Assembly (NCBI GenBank): GCA_018062205.1
Contig: JAGOSP010000011.1
Span: 1-36,337 of the forward strand
Origin: Candidatus Moraniibacteriota bacterium
GTDB lineage: Bacteria; Patescibacteriota; Minisyncoccia; Moranbacterales; UBA1568
Direction: 5' to 3'
DNA: 36,337 bases
Shown here: positions 24,857 to 33,103 of the stretch, piece by piece
How the letters are laid out: the number at the start of each line of letters is the position of its first letter
Position numbering within the stretch: position 1 is the first letter of the stretch
Program-made: the position numbers and the translations under genes
Notes under the pieces: model-generated
The model's database searches: none
Told to the model about the DNA's origin: nothing
What the model saw: the letters and a program-made list of their open reading frames with translations, nothing else

Positions 24857-25915
24857 CTACACTCGAGCATTTTTGAGTGCCGTTATCCCAGGGAGCTCAA
24901 CGCCACTCATATATTCAAGCATAGCTCCGCCACCAGAAGACACAAAGCTCACTTTACTCATAGCTCCGGCTGCCTCAAGCACCGCTAAAGACTCGCCTCC
25001 ACCAATAACTACTTCTGCCTCTGTATCGAGGATCGCATGCAAGATAGCGCCCGTTCCGATATCGTATGGCTTCTCTTCAAATTTTCCCATTGGCCCATTC
25101 CAAACAATCGTTTTTGCTGTTTTGATAATTTTCGAAAAATAAGCGATGGTCTGTGCTCCGATATCAAAACGTTCGGGAGCATTAAAGTCAATCGGGAGAA
25201 GTACCTTCTGAGAAAATTCGATTTTCTGATCAATTGCTTCATTTGCAATCATTCCTCCAACAAGAATGCAGTCATAATTTGGTTCAAGCGCCTTGATTAA
25301 AGGAAGCTTCGTCTCAATTTTTGCTCCACCAATAATAGCAATGGCTGGATGTTCAGGATAAAGTCTCGTCTGATCAAGCTTCTCCATCTCTTCAAGCAAG
25401 CGATATCCAGCAAAGGAAGGAAGGAATTTTGGAATAACAGTGACTGAGGCATGGTTTCGATGACAAACACTAAAAGCCTCATTAACAAAAACATCAAATG
25501 GACGCGCGAGATCTTTTGCTAATTCAATATCCCCCTCTTCTTCCCCTTTCTTAAAACGAACATTCTCGAGAAGGAGCAATTCGCCTGGCTGCTGATCCGC
25601 CAATGCTCTCATGACAACTTCTCCAGTACAATCAGGAACAAAAATTACCTTCTTTCCCGTTGCATTCGCGACACTCGCTACCAAACGCTCTGTCGAAGAT
25701 GCGGCATCATACACGCCTTCTTTCGGTCTTCCGAAGTGTGTAAGAAGGGCTATCCTTGATCCTTCTTGCTCACCTAGAAAACGAAGTGTTTCTTTGACAA
25801 CATGAAAACGAAAATGCTCATGTACGTTCTTGATGTCATCAAGTTCAACGTTGTAGTCTACTCGGACTAATATTTTCTTTCCCACGAAGTCTCCTTGGCG
25901 TAATGTCTTCAGCAT
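24857..25915 (-). CDS. pgk: Phosphoglycerate kinase (compact form)
   Basis: 352 residues, about 40 short of the common 390-400. Makes ATP from 1,3-bisphosphoglycerate. Signature segments are ILVRVDYNVELDD (usual VRVDFNVP), LTHFGRPK, LLLENVRFKKGEEE, NEAFSVCHRNHAS, AIIGGAKIETK, WNGPMGKFE, VIGGGESLAVLE and VSSGGGAMLEYM. The nucleotide-binding and hinge elements are complete. Shortening is spread over loops, and the usual DAFGTAHRAHAS is changed to EAFSVCHRNHAS. First gene of the glycolysis run. Tandem -10 elements lie 23 and 42 bases upstream. Confidence 0.94.
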   Translation of the reverse strand: MLKTLRQGDFVGKKILVRVDYNVELDDIKNVHEHFRFHVVKETLRFLGEQEGSRIALLTHFGRPKEGVYDAASSTERLVASVANATGKKVIFVPDCTGEVVMRALADQQPGELLLLENVRFKKGEEEGDIELAKDLARPFDVFVNEAFSVCHRNHASVTVIPKFLPSFAGYRLLEEMEKLDQTRLYPEHPAIAIIGGAKIETKLPLIKALEPNYDCILVGGMIANEAIDQKIEFSQKVLLPIDFNAPERFDIGAQTIAYFSKIIKTAKTIVWNGPMGKFEEKPYDIGTGAILHAILDTEAEVVIGGGESLAVLEAAGAMSKVSFVSSGGGAMLEYMSGVELPGITALKNARV

Positions 25916-25937
25916 ACGAAATACTCTTTTACTGTGA

Positions 25938-25965
25938 ATTATACACTTTTACTTAAAGTATACCG
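25938..25965 (-). promoter_or_regulatory. Tandem -10 elements before pgk
   Basis: Minus strand CGG-TATACT (25957-25965) and, 13 bases further, TATAAT (25938-25943). A TTGCTC sits 16 bases before the first, a weak -35. Either could drive pgk-eno-pfkB. Confidence 0.5.
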
Positions 25966-26014
25966 GGTATTCACTCCCGAGCAAAGCTCTAAAAAAACAA
26001 ACTGCATTCATTTT

Positions 26015-27085
26015 TTAACGTGGCCCCATACCAAGAATAGCAATAATAACTCCCAGCAACGATGTGACAGCAGTAAATATCCAGGCACGCATGACTACTT
26101 TCGGTTCAGGCCAGCCCTTTGCTTCAAAGTGATGGTGTAAAGGTGCTGCCAAAAATATTTTCTTTCCAAAAAATCGTTTACTTACCAACTGAATAACTAC
26201 GCTCAAAGATTCAAACCCATAAATAGCTACAATGACAAAAAGAGCAATTACTGAATTCGTCAGAAGAGCAACTACTCCAAGCGTAGTACCAAGCGCAATG
26301 GCTCCAGTATCCCCCATAAAAAATCGAGCTGGATAAATATTAAACCACAGGAAAGCTAAAAGCGCTCCGGAAATAGCCGCGCAAAATGCTGCAAGATCAG
26401 CTTTGTTGTGCATAAAAGCAATAAAGGTAAATGCTGTAAAAGCAATCAGGAGCACTCCGCCATTTAGACCATCAAGTCCATCAGTTTCATTGGAAGAAAT
26501 AGCGGTGTACAAGATAACAAAGATGAACAATGGGATATACCAGAAACCAATCGAGAAATCACCTATTGCCGGAATATGAAGAGAATCCCAACCAAGCTTG
26601 GCATAAAACCACCAGGAGCCGAGACCGGCAATCAAGAAAAGCCACCAAAAACGAAAAGCGAATCTCATTCCTCCGCCTTTATTCGAACCAATTTTTCTTA
26701 CGCTGTAATAATCATCAATAAGACCAAGAACACCGGCAGTAACCAAAGCGAAAAGTGGTAACCATGTTTCGCGACGACGAAGGAAATCAAGATTGGCAAT
26801 AAAATTTACTCCCGTCCAATCAGCAATGAACGGGAAAACATACTGAGAAGCAAAAATAAGAATCAGAACAGACATCCATACGATTACCCCTCCCATAGTC
26901 GGTGTTCCTTCCTTCGCTGCGTGCAATCGACTCACAAAAGTAAGTGCGTCACCCTGAACGCCCACTTTTTTAATCTTAATTCCAATTTTGTATCGGTAAA
27001 GAATGTGTGTCCAAAGAGGGGTGATCACGAAAGCCAAAAGAAAAGAAAGTACCCCCGTTAGAAGAATCTTAAAAACATTCACCAT
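26015..27085 (-). CDS. mraY: Phospho-N-acetylmuramoyl-pentapeptide-transferase MraY
   Basis: 356 residues from ATG 27085 (MVNVFKILLTGVLSF). Polytopic inner-membrane enzyme that forms lipid I for peptidoglycan. Family motifs are GTPTMGGVIVW, LGLIDDYYSVRK with the Asp-Asp catalytic pair, NETDGLDGLNGG and FMGDTGAIALG, plus the C-terminal APLHHHFEAKGWPEPKVV. About ten membrane helices are visible. Not in a mur gene cluster here: dacA is 141 bases upstream. Two in-frame Met codons upstream (27121, 27130) give slightly longer starts; no SD decides. Confidence 0.95.
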   Translation of the reverse strand: MVNVFKILLTGVLSFLLAFVITPLWTHILYRYKIGIKIKKVGVQGDALTFVSRLHAAKEGTPTMGGVIVWMSVLILIFASQYVFPFIADWTGVNFIANLDFLRRRETWLPLFALVTAGVLGLIDDYYSVRKIGSNKGGGMRFAFRFWWLFLIAGLGSWWFYAKLGWDSLHIPAIGDFSIGFWYIPLFIFVILYTAISSNETDGLDGLNGGVLLIAFTAFTFIAFMHNKADLAAFCAAISGALLAFLWFNIYPARFFMGDTGAIALGTTLGVVALLTNSVIALFVIVAIYGFESLSVVIQLVSKRFFGKKIFLAAPLHHHFEAKGWPEPKVVMRAWIFTAVTSLLGVIIAILGMGPR

Positions 27086-27226
27086 CTCCGGGGCATATTG
27101 TACTTGTGGGATATTGAACATACAGTACAAAAATATTTCTTAACAACACAACTACCAAAACTATATTTTCTCACTTTCTTCAAAAATACCCAGCCGAATA
27201 ATAAAAGGATATTTCTCTTTTCGCTT

Positions 27227-28258
27227 CTATTGCCAACTAAAAGACTGAAAGCTCCAATCAAACATTGAGCGAATACTTTGCCATCGATATTGGTCATCCA
27301 AAACAACGGCCACTACGCGGTGATTTGATTCGGGATGATGAGCAACTGCCAACAGTGTTCGTCCAGCAAGCGGGGTAAATCCAGTTTTAGTTCCGATAAG
27401 ATTTGGCATCTGTCCGAGTAATTCATCGGTATTAAAAATATCGTGCTGATATTTCCCGTCTATCGAAGAAATTTGGGCCTCTTCAAAACGCATTATTTGC
27501 CAGAGAACATCATATTTCAGAGCCTGAATGGTCATTTTAGCGATATCACGAGCGCTTGAATAGCACTCGTGCTCATGACCATCAAGTTCAAGACCCGAGG
27601 GTGTACAAAAGTGAGTCTCTGTCATACCAAGCTCACTCGCTCTCTTATTCATGATTGTAGCAAATCCCGATTGAGTTGTCCCAATATGTTTCCCTAGAGC
27701 GATAGCTGCGTCATTTGCACTATTCATCAAAGCTGCCTTGAGTAAATCCTCTACTCTAAGCTGTTCACCAATTTTTAATCGTTCACCAATACAATACCCA
27801 CTTCTCGGACAACCCACACGCGTCCCTTCGGCAAAGACAGCCTCTTTGTCAATTGTCACAACCTCATTTAAGTCTTTTATTGATTCAACAACGATAAGTG
27901 CCGTCATAAGTTTTGTTAATGAGGCAACCTGTCGATGATCATCAGCGTCGTTCTCAAAGAGTGTTTCTTGTGAATCTATATCGATAATAACAGCCGAATG
28001 TGCGGTGGGAACAGCAAACTTGGATGCCGATGGTTTCAAAACAGGTTGGTATGTCGACGAGAAAGCGCGATTTTCTAACGCGACTGGGTCAGTATTTTCC
28101 TTTGTTTCCATCTGACTCAAAACTGGTAAGATCGGCGTTGTTTCTGGGGCGCGTACTAATTCATGATTCCAGAAACTTCCCCAGAAAAGCCGAAGTTCAC
28201 CGGCATTTAACCAGAGCACTCCACCCAAAAAAATCGTAGCCAAAACTCTCAAATTCAT
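27227..28258 (-). CDS. D-alanyl-D-alanine carboxypeptidase (S11, PBP5-like)
   Basis: 343 residues from ATG 28258 (MNLRVLATIFLGG, a signal peptide or anchor). The penicillin-binding signature is complete: SLTKLMTAL (SxxK with catalytic Ser), SANDAAIALG (SxN) and KTGFTPLAGRTL (KTG). It trims the terminal D-Ala from peptidoglycan pentapeptides outside the membrane. A Cys pair (VGCPRSGYC) may form a disulfide. No C-terminal amphipathic anchor is obvious, so the N-terminal helix probably holds it at the membrane. Follows scpB by 11 bases, so they may share a transcript. Confidence 0.93.
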   Translation of the reverse strand: MNLRVLATIFLGGVLWLNAGELRLFWGSFWNHELVRAPETTPILPVLSQMETKENTDPVALENRAFSSTYQPVLKPSASKFAVPTAHSAVIIDIDSQETLFENDADDHRQVASLTKLMTALIVVESIKDLNEVVTIDKEAVFAEGTRVGCPRSGYCIGERLKIGEQLRVEDLLKAALMNSANDAAIALGKHIGTTQSGFATIMNKRASELGMTETHFCTPSGLELDGHEHECYSSARDIAKMTIQALKYDVLWQIMRFEEAQISSIDGKYQHDIFNTDELLGQMPNLIGTKTGFTPLAGRTLLAVAHHPESNHRVVAVVLDDQYRWQSIRSMFDWSFQSFSWQ

Positions 28259-28269
28259 AGAAGATACTC

Positions 28270-28875
28270 TCAAACAACAGGGGCTTCAATCGACGTGTCG
28301 GTACTTTCAGATTGCGTTAATTCTTTCTCTTGTTCGATGAGGCGAAGAAGGCGTTCATCATTTTTCAGCGTTTCAAAATCAGGCAAGTCTACAATCGAAG
28401 ATATTCCCAATGACTGCAAAAATTTGAAAGTTGGTTGATATAAATACCCACGACTATCCTGAGGATTACCGATGCGTTCAATTAAATCTCGCAAGAGAAG
28501 ATTTCGGAGTGTGAAGCTGCAATTTACTCCGCGAATTGCCTCAATTTCAGACCTAGCAATCGGCGCACGATATGCAATAATAGCCAAAACCTCCAGTGCC
28601 GCACGAGAAAGCGTTTCCTGAAGCGCTGCCTTGGTCATTTGTTCCATAAATGGCGCAAATACTCCCTTCGTGACAAGAGAGACTCCGCCGGCATGCTGTA
28701 TTACCCGGAGTCCCGATGACTCGTCGTGTTCTAATTTTTCTTGAAGCGCGGTCAAAAGTTCAGCAAGCTCGGTAGGTGTTGTATCAAGAATCTTTTCAAG
28801 ACGAACTAAAGCCACCGGTTCTCCACTCACAAATAATGCTGCTTCAAGAGCCCCAATAAGTTGTTTTTTCTCCAT
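28270..28875 (-). CDS. scpB: Segregation and condensation protein B
   Basis: 201 residues from ATG 28875 (MEKKQLIGALEAALFVSGEP), the family start. Two winged-helix domains: LVRLEKILDTTPTELAELLTAL in the first, and LEVLAIIAYRAPIARSEIEAIRGVNCSFTLRNLL in the second, followed by PQDSRGYLYQPTFKFLQSLG and a polar tail. ScpB dimers bind ScpA and SMC to form the condensin complex that compacts the nucleoid. scpA lies 49 bases upstream on the same strand. smc is not in the window. Confidence 0.95.
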   Translation of the reverse strand: MEKKQLIGALEAALFVSGEPVALVRLEKILDTTPTELAELLTALQEKLEHDESSGLRVIQHAGGVSLVTKGVFAPFMEQMTKAALQETLSRAALEVLAIIAYRAPIARSEIEAIRGVNCSFTLRNLLLRDLIERIGNPQDSRGYLYQPTFKFLQSLGISSIVDLPDFETLKNDERLLRLIEQEKELTQSESTDTSIEAPVV

Positions 28876-28924
28876 AGTATATAAAACATATAATTTGCTA
28901 CGAAACCCCAGGCGCCTTCTCTGA

Positions 28925-29647
28925 TTATTCTTTTTTTGATGCGCTCTCAATCCGACGGAGACGAATACCCTGAAAAAATTCATCTTGTTCAGCAATCAAA
29001 AAGCATTGCTTAACCAACTCGAGAAGAGCCAAAAAAGAAATAATAATATCTGTTTTACTTTTGGCAGAGTGAGAGAACTCTGCGAATGATGTTTCTATAC
29101 GTTCTGTCAGATGGTTTTGCAAATGAACGATCCTTTCTTCAAGAGAAACAACTTGTTCAACAATTTTCTCGGGTATTTTTTCGTATGGAAGAATATCCCC
29201 CAACAACGAACGAAAGTGCCGCGCCAAGTCATCAGCTGAAAAATCTTTTGGCGGATAAAATACCACTTGTGACCCCAAAAAACTTTCTCGGGTAAAAGAT
29301 TCATTCCGAGTCGCAAGCAGAGTGCCCAGAGTAACCGCCGCGTCACGGAACAATTTATATTGACGTAATCGCCATTCGAGGTCATCTACAGATTCTTCCT
29401 CTTCTTCCGTAAAAGTTAGTACCGGCAGAAGCGCTCGCGATTTAATGAGAAGTAATCGCGAGGCGACCGAAAGAAATGAGGCGAGGTTCTCTAGGGTGAC
29501 ATCCTTTTCCGCAGAAAGATATTCAAGATATTGATCAGTAATCTGAGCAAGACTTACCGTGGTAATATCGAGCTTTTCGCGCTCAATAAGCGAAAGGAGC
29601 AAATCCAGCGGCCCTTCAAAGTGATCTAATCGAAAATGATATCCCAT
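28925..29647 (-). CDS. scpA: Segregation and condensation protein A
   Basis: 240 residues from ATG 29647 (MGYHFRLDHFEGPLDLLLSLIERE), which matches the conserved kleisin N-terminus. The N-terminal helices bind the SMC head. VSLAQITDQYLEYL and LENLASFLSVASRLLLIKSRALLP are typical, the middle is linker-rich, and the C-terminal winged helix (IIISFLALLELVKQCFLIAEQDEFF) binds the other SMC head. An upstream in-frame start would add unrelated residues. Partner of scpB, next gene. A terminator (29675-29703) separates it from the MFS gene. Confidence 0.95.
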   Translation of the reverse strand: MGYHFRLDHFEGPLDLLLSLIEREKLDITTVSLAQITDQYLEYLSAEKDVTLENLASFLSVASRLLLIKSRALLPVLTFTEEEEESVDDLEWRLRQYKLFRDAAVTLGTLLATRNESFTRESFLGSQVVFYPPKDFSADDLARHFRSLLGDILPYEKIPEKIVEQVVSLEERIVHLQNHLTERIETSFAEFSHSAKSKTDIIISFLALLELVKQCFLIAEQDEFFQGIRLRRIESASKKE

Positions 29648-29674
29648 AAAATCAAAATGCTCACAGAAAGAGAG

Positions 29675-29703
29675 AAAAAACAAGGAGGGAAAGTACTCTC
29701 CTT
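29675..29703 (-). terminator. Terminator after the MFS gene
   Basis: On the minus strand AAGGAG pairs with CTCCTT around a 10-base loop, followed by TGTTTTTT. It lies between the MFS stop and scpA. Confidence 0.65.
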
Positions 29704-29782
29704 TACTGATTCAACGAACCAGCCATCCCCTAACATAGCATTTTTCTCGAAGCCAAGAAAGGCAGCCGACCAATGAGCTCTT

Positions 29783-31006
29783 TTACCCTGCAGGCTCTCC
29801 TTTGTGCTTACGTTCAAATTCGCTCTCAGTATCTGTTAATTCAAAAATATGGAACAAAGCGAAAAAGAGAACGACTACTATCGCATAAAACACCGAGGGA
29901 AGGCCAAAGAAAGAGAGTAATCCAACAGAAACGACGGCGCCAATCATATTAGCAGCTGGACGTGCCATACGAAAAAAAGCAATAATCTGTGTATCATCAG
30001 CGTCAATTTGTTTATAAAAATACGAGTCACGCAGCACTTCAATAACCGCTACACCGATACGCGATACAAAAAGAATCCCTGCCCATACCAAGAAACTCTT
30101 CCCTGAGTACAGAATCACACCGATTGTCGCTGTAATAGTCAGGAGAAATGAGATGGCGAGCATTTCTTTTTCTCCAAATCGCTTATCAGCTAATACACCG
30201 ACAGGATACTGGAGGAATACAAACGGAATGAGCATAATTGTAAAAATCAAACCTATCTCATTCCACGAAAATCCAATGTTCTGCAGATGCAAAGCCATGT
30301 AGATAATCATGATGGAATAGAAAAACTCGAGTGCAAATGACACAACAAAAATATGCTTCAAGGATGACCGGTGGAGTATTTCTCGCAATGTTTGAAAAAA
30401 ATACATCTTTGGATGATGCATTATCTGACGTTCGGATCGAAAAAGGAGCACGGAAAGGAGCAAAGCTACTATATACCCAATAAATACAATAATAAAAATT
30501 GCCGGATACCCAGAGCGCGAAAGAATCTGTGTCGAAAGATACGGGCCAAGCAAAAAACCAATATTTATCACTGTGAGATAAAAACCACGAATTCTCCCCG
30601 AGAGATTATCCTTTGAATAACTTTCCAAAAGAACATCTAGTGCTACCCAAACAGTAGCCGAAAATGCGAGATATGAGATACCAAAGAACAATCCGGCAAC
30701 ACCCGCTGACACACTTGGCAATATACCGATAGCCAGTGAGGAAAGCCCGAGACAAAAAATAAGGTATCGCACCCGCCCAATCTGTCTAATAAAAACATCA
30801 AGGGAAAGCAGCAATCCCAAGTGAATAGCAAAAATTACAAAATAAACTACCCCTACCAGTTGCTCTCCAACAATATTTGCAAAATAACTCGAAAGAGTAT
30901 AGACGATAAAGGCATCAATGAATCCCAACAAAAAAGAGAGCACAGAGATGCTCGATGTTTTTTTCTTGCTGTATTGCTCTTCGTGCTTGAGAGAAGGAGG
31001 AGTCAT
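29783..31006 (-). CDS. MFS-type transporter
   Basis: 407 residues from ATG 31006 (MTPPSLKHEEQYSKKK, a polar cytoplasmic start). About twelve hydrophobic helices in two six-helix halves, with loop motif GVLADKRFGEKEMLA between helices 8 and 9, which resembles the MFS GxxxDRxGRR signature; the equivalent in the first half (FIRQIGRVRYLIF) is weaker. Substrate unknown: sugar, drug and peptide carriers all fit. Follows the metal-binding-like membrane protein by 47 bases in the same direction. Ends with a terminator hairpin. ATG with no clear SD. Confidence 0.88.
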   Translation of the reverse strand: MTPPSLKHEEQYSKKKTSSISVLSFLLGFIDAFIVYTLSSYFANIVGEQLVGVVYFVIFAIHLGLLLSLDVFIRQIGRVRYLIFCLGLSSLAIGILPSVSAGVAGLFFGISYLAFSATVWVALDVLLESYSKDNLSGRIRGFYLTVINIGFLLGPYLSTQILSRSGYPAIFIIVFIGYIVALLLSVLLFRSERQIMHHPKMYFFQTLREILHRSSLKHIFVVSFALEFFYSIMIIYMALHLQNIGFSWNEIGLIFTIMLIPFVFLQYPVGVLADKRFGEKEMLAISFLLTITATIGVILYSGKSFLVWAGILFVSRIGVAVIEVLRDSYFYKQIDADDTQIIAFFRMARPAANMIGAVVSVGLLSFFGLPSVFYAIVVVLFFALFHIFELTDTESEFERKHKGEPAG

Positions 31007-31053
31007 GTTTTTTCTTATTGTACCGCGAGAATCTCTATTTCGACAAATACGGA

Positions 31054-31488
31054 TTACTTCATACACCCCTGCTTCAGCCCACGCGCCTCAGCTTCGCTGA
31101 TATTTTTAAAACACAGCTTATTGGCTGGCTTAATACGCTTTACTACTGCGCATGTTGATGCATGAAATAATTGAGAATTTCGACTCGCAACAAACGCACA
31201 GGCTCCTTCGGAGACATTCTTTATGTCATCAGGCACTGTTCCTCCGACAGTTTTTCTTGATTCTTCAGAAGTATTGACGGATTCATTTGTTGTTTTTGTG
31301 ATTTCCTCGGGTGCCAACTCAATACGGAGAGGTTCTTGATTCTTTGAAGCCCCCTGAATAAACCCAGCCTCAAATCCCAGCATGCCGACAGCAAGTATCC
31401 CGCAAAAAAGTATCCAAGCATCCTGATTTTTTCGAAACCATTTCCAAAGTCTCCTGGGCCACTGAATAAAATAAGAGCGGTATTCCAT
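31054..31488 (-). CDS. Membrane-anchored Ada-type metal-binding-like protein
   Basis: 144 residues from ATG 31488 (MEYRSYFIQWPRRLWKWF). A membrane helix (about 25-45: WILFCGILAVGMLGFEAGFI) follows a basic start, then a Thr/Ser/Glu-rich linker and a C-terminal module (about 98-144): ACAFVASRNSQLFH-x4-C, with IKPANKLCFKNISEAEARGLKQGC. That pattern (S-K/Q-x-F-H, C, N-K-x-x-F, E-A, GxKxxC) resembles the Ada N-terminal zinc-binding family and similar small domains in CPR proteins. Metal binding is inference; only some of the four Ada cysteines are seen. A GGTATACT element lies upstream, divergent from rpmA. Confidence 0.7.
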   Translation of the reverse strand: MEYRSYFIQWPRRLWKWFRKNQDAWILFCGILAVGMLGFEAGFIQGASKNQEPLRIELAPEEITKTTNESVNTSEESRKTVGGTVPDDIKNVSEGACAFVASRNSQLFHASTCAVVKRIKPANKLCFKNISEAEARGLKQGCMK

Positions 31489-31504
31489 AAAACAGGTGTA
31501 GATA

Positions 31505-31547
31505 TTGACAGTATCACAAAGCATGTTATACTCTTTCAGTATACCGT
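31505..31547. promoter_or_regulatory. Overlapping divergent promoters of rpmA and the Ada-like gene
   Basis: Plus strand: TTGACA (31505-31510), 16 bases, TATACT (31527-31532), about 46 bases before rpmA. Minus strand: GGTATACT (31538-31545) with no -35, about 50 bases before ATG 31488. The two -10 elements are only five bases apart, so firing of one should exclude the other. Confidence 0.6.
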
Positions 31548-31577
31548 ACAGGTGATAAATACGTAATATCTGAAACT

Positions 31578-31865
31578 ATGGCACATAGAAAAGCCGGTGG
31601 CTCAACTGACCTTGGCCGTGATTCGATTTCCAAGCGTCTCGGCGTCAAGATTTTTGGTGATCAACGAGCAGAAACTGGCAATATCATCCTTCGCCAACGT
31701 GGCACAAAATTCCATCCAGGCAATGGAGTTGCTCGTGCTGGTGACGACACGCTCTTTGCCATGATTTCTGGCAAGGTGCATTTCCAAGTAAAAAAAGTCA
31801 CCAGCTTTACCGGTCGCCTCGTCAAGCGTACTTTTGTTCATGTCATCACAGAGGAAGGAAAATAG
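31578..31865 (+). CDS. rpmA: Ribosomal protein L27
   Basis: 95 residues. L27 sits at the peptidyl-transferase centre of the 50S subunit. The standard start [24 protein letters not shown] is present, without the cleavable N-terminal extension seen in Firmicutes, and [20 protein letters not shown] is conserved. rplU (L21), the usual neighbour, is not adjacent; the divergent Ada-like gene takes its place. Strong promoter upstream (TTGACA-16-TATACT) and an intrinsic terminator downstream make this a monocistronic unit. No SD seen. Confidence 0.98.
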   Translation: MAHRKAGGSTDLGRDSISKRLGVKIFGDQRAETGNIILRQRGTKFHPGNGVARAGDDTLFAMISGKVHFQVKKVTSFTGRLVKRTFVHVITEEGK

Positions 31866-31907
31866 TCTTTCCTAAGTGCTCTACATATACTTTGTTGACA
31901 AAGTGAA

Positions 31908-31936
31908 AGCCCCTGCCTTGTTGGCAGGGGCTTTTT
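31908..31936 (+). terminator. rpmA intrinsic terminator
   Basis: AGCCCCTGCC/GGCAGGGGCT perfect 10-bp stem with a TTGTT loop, followed by TTTT. About 43 bases after the rpmA stop. On the minus strand only three Us follow. Confidence 0.9.
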
Positions 31937-31955
31937 ACTGAGATTCCAGCAAGTT

Positions 31956-32393
31956 TCAGAAGGAAAGCTTTTCAAAGGAAATTCCGAAATTTCCTCCCTT
32001 CGCCAGAGACGAAACAACCAGCCTGACACGTATCTCGCAAGCACGAAAGCTCACGAGGAACCCGTCTGATGATCTGGCCGGTATGGCTGAAGAAAGCAGC
32101 TGCTTCAGAAATGCCTCACGGCAGGACAGGATTTTCTCAGCATTTTCCTTGTCCCCCCCTTCTGCGTTATCACCAAACATGAACAGAAAGGTCAATGCGT
32201 CAACCCAGTGCATCTCAACAAGACGCGTCGTGGATTGTTTTTGAGAGAGAGTATACCCTACCCTCCGATACATCCTCACTGATTCGCATAGACAATCGTA
32301 AAACCCCGAGCTTGCAAACAGCTCTTGCATGAGCGCATGCACTTCTTGCGAACTAGATTCATCCCCTCCTTTGCGTTTCGGGTTCGATAACAT
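31956..32393 (-). CDS. Hypothetical soluble protein, 145 residues
   Basis: ATG 32393 has one of the strongest SDs in the window (AAGGAGGG, four bases away) and a promoter upstream (TTGACT-17-TATCAA). Mostly helical, Lys/Ser-rich start, then HALMQELFASSGFYDCLCESV, VEMHWVDALTFLFMFGD and ending FEKLSF. Four Cys are scattered (DCLC, SCRE, FRAC). No signal peptide or membrane segment. Family not recognised. It converges on rpmA and sits upstream of tRNA-Val on the opposite side of an AT-rich gap. The SD style matches the membrane pair at 7900-8414 and differs from most neighbours. Confidence 0.65.
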   Translation of the reverse strand: MLSNPKRKGGDESSSQEVHALMQELFASSGFYDCLCESVRMYRRVGYTLSQKQSTTRLVEMHWVDALTFLFMFGDNAEGGDKENAEKILSCREAFLKQLLSSAIPARSSDGFLVSFRACEIRVRLVVSSLAKGGNFGISFEKLSF

Positions 32394-32445
32394 TTTTCCC
32401 TCCTTCTTTGAAAAAAACTTCAGACTCTCGATTCAGAGTATCTTT

Positions 32446-32474
32446 TTGATACCATGAATACAGAGAAAAGTCAA
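32446..32474 (-). promoter_or_regulatory. Promoter of the 145-residue hypothetical gene
   Basis: Minus strand TTGACT (32469-32474), 17 bases, TATCAA (32446-32451). A small inverted repeat, ACTCT/AGAGT around GAATCG, follows in the leader before the SD. Confidence 0.5.
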
Positions 32475-32533
32475 CAAAAAAATCCCTCTCCCTCTAGAGA
32501 TTCCCGCTGCCAAAAAGATGAGGCTCCTTTAAG

Positions 32534-32607
32534 TGGTCGCACCTGGACTCGAACCAGGGACCTCTGCAATGTGAATGCAGCATTCTAACCAACTGAACTA
32601 TGCGACC
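32534..32607 (-). tRNA. tRNA-Val, anticodon CAC
   Basis: 74 bases folding as a cloverleaf: acceptor stem GGTCGCA/TGCGACC with discriminator A, D-arm AGTTCAGTTGGTTAGAAT, anticodon stem CTGCA/TGCAG with loop TTCACAT (anticodon CAC, reading GTG), and T-arm with GGTTCGAGTCC. The 3' CCA is not encoded, so a nucleotidyltransferase must add it. A TAGACA-17-TACAAT promoter lies 27 bases upstream. Confidence 0.95.
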
Positions 32608-32633
32608 AGAAATACTAGGTTTCCAACGTTCGT

Positions 32634-32662
32634 ATTGTAGGGAAAAGAAAGATCTTTGTCTA
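32634..32662 (-). promoter_or_regulatory. tRNA-Val promoter
   Basis: Minus strand TAGACA (32657-32662), 17 bases, TACAAT (32634-32639), each one mismatch from consensus. Start of transcription a few bases before the tRNA 5' leader. Confidence 0.65.
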
Positions 32663-32709
32663 GGGCAAATCGCGCCTCTCTTCATCAAATATACCGTATT
32701 CACTTTCAA

Positions 32710-33063
32710 TTATGATTTCGTGCTCACTGGCATTTTTCGCTTTTTCTTCGGCTTTGGAATCGGAAGGGCTTGATCGGTAAGCCGGATCAACTCTGAAAGC
32801 CACTCTCGATTCTCAATCATATCTTCATCAATTTGCATCGAGGGTCGCGCTCCTGGATAAGCAAGTCCTTCTTGGTAATATTCCCCTAGCCACTGCCGAC
32901 CAGATTCAGTGATTCTGACAAACAGAGTATCATCACACACGAGCGCCACTACTTTGTCTCCGCAATAGAGAGCATATTCACCAAACATTTTCTGTGACCG
33001 GATTTCTGGCACGTCTGAAAGTTGGTCTTCGATATATTCAATAGTTGATTACGTAGTCGCCAT
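32710..33063 (-). pseudogene. TfoX N-terminal-domain-like gene with an in-frame stop at codon 5
   Basis: The natural start is ATG 33063 with a good SD (GAGGAA, six bases away): MATT, then TAA (33049-33051), then STIEYIEDQL and RKMFGEYALY-type sequence (SQKMFGEYALYCGDKVVALVCDDTLFV) in the same frame to the stop at 32710. Homologues read MATxQSTxE/D at this point, so a CAA-to-TAA change (Gln to stop) is likely. A rescue start at GTG 33012 would give a 100-residue protein (PEIRSQKMFG) that keeps most of the fold. TfoX/Sxy-type proteins regulate competence or crp-dependent genes in Proteobacteria; the function of stand-alone N-terminal domains is not clear. It follows lexA by 40 bases, probably in one transcript. 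Confidence 0.75.
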
Positions 33064-33103
33064 AGATATTTCCTCAGCCAAAAGATACTAAAATTCGTGT
33101 TTG

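Noticed and set aside
32494-32709. 71-codon minus-strand frame across the tRNA
   Set aside because: It covers the tRNA-Val gene and its promoter, which explain the sequence better.
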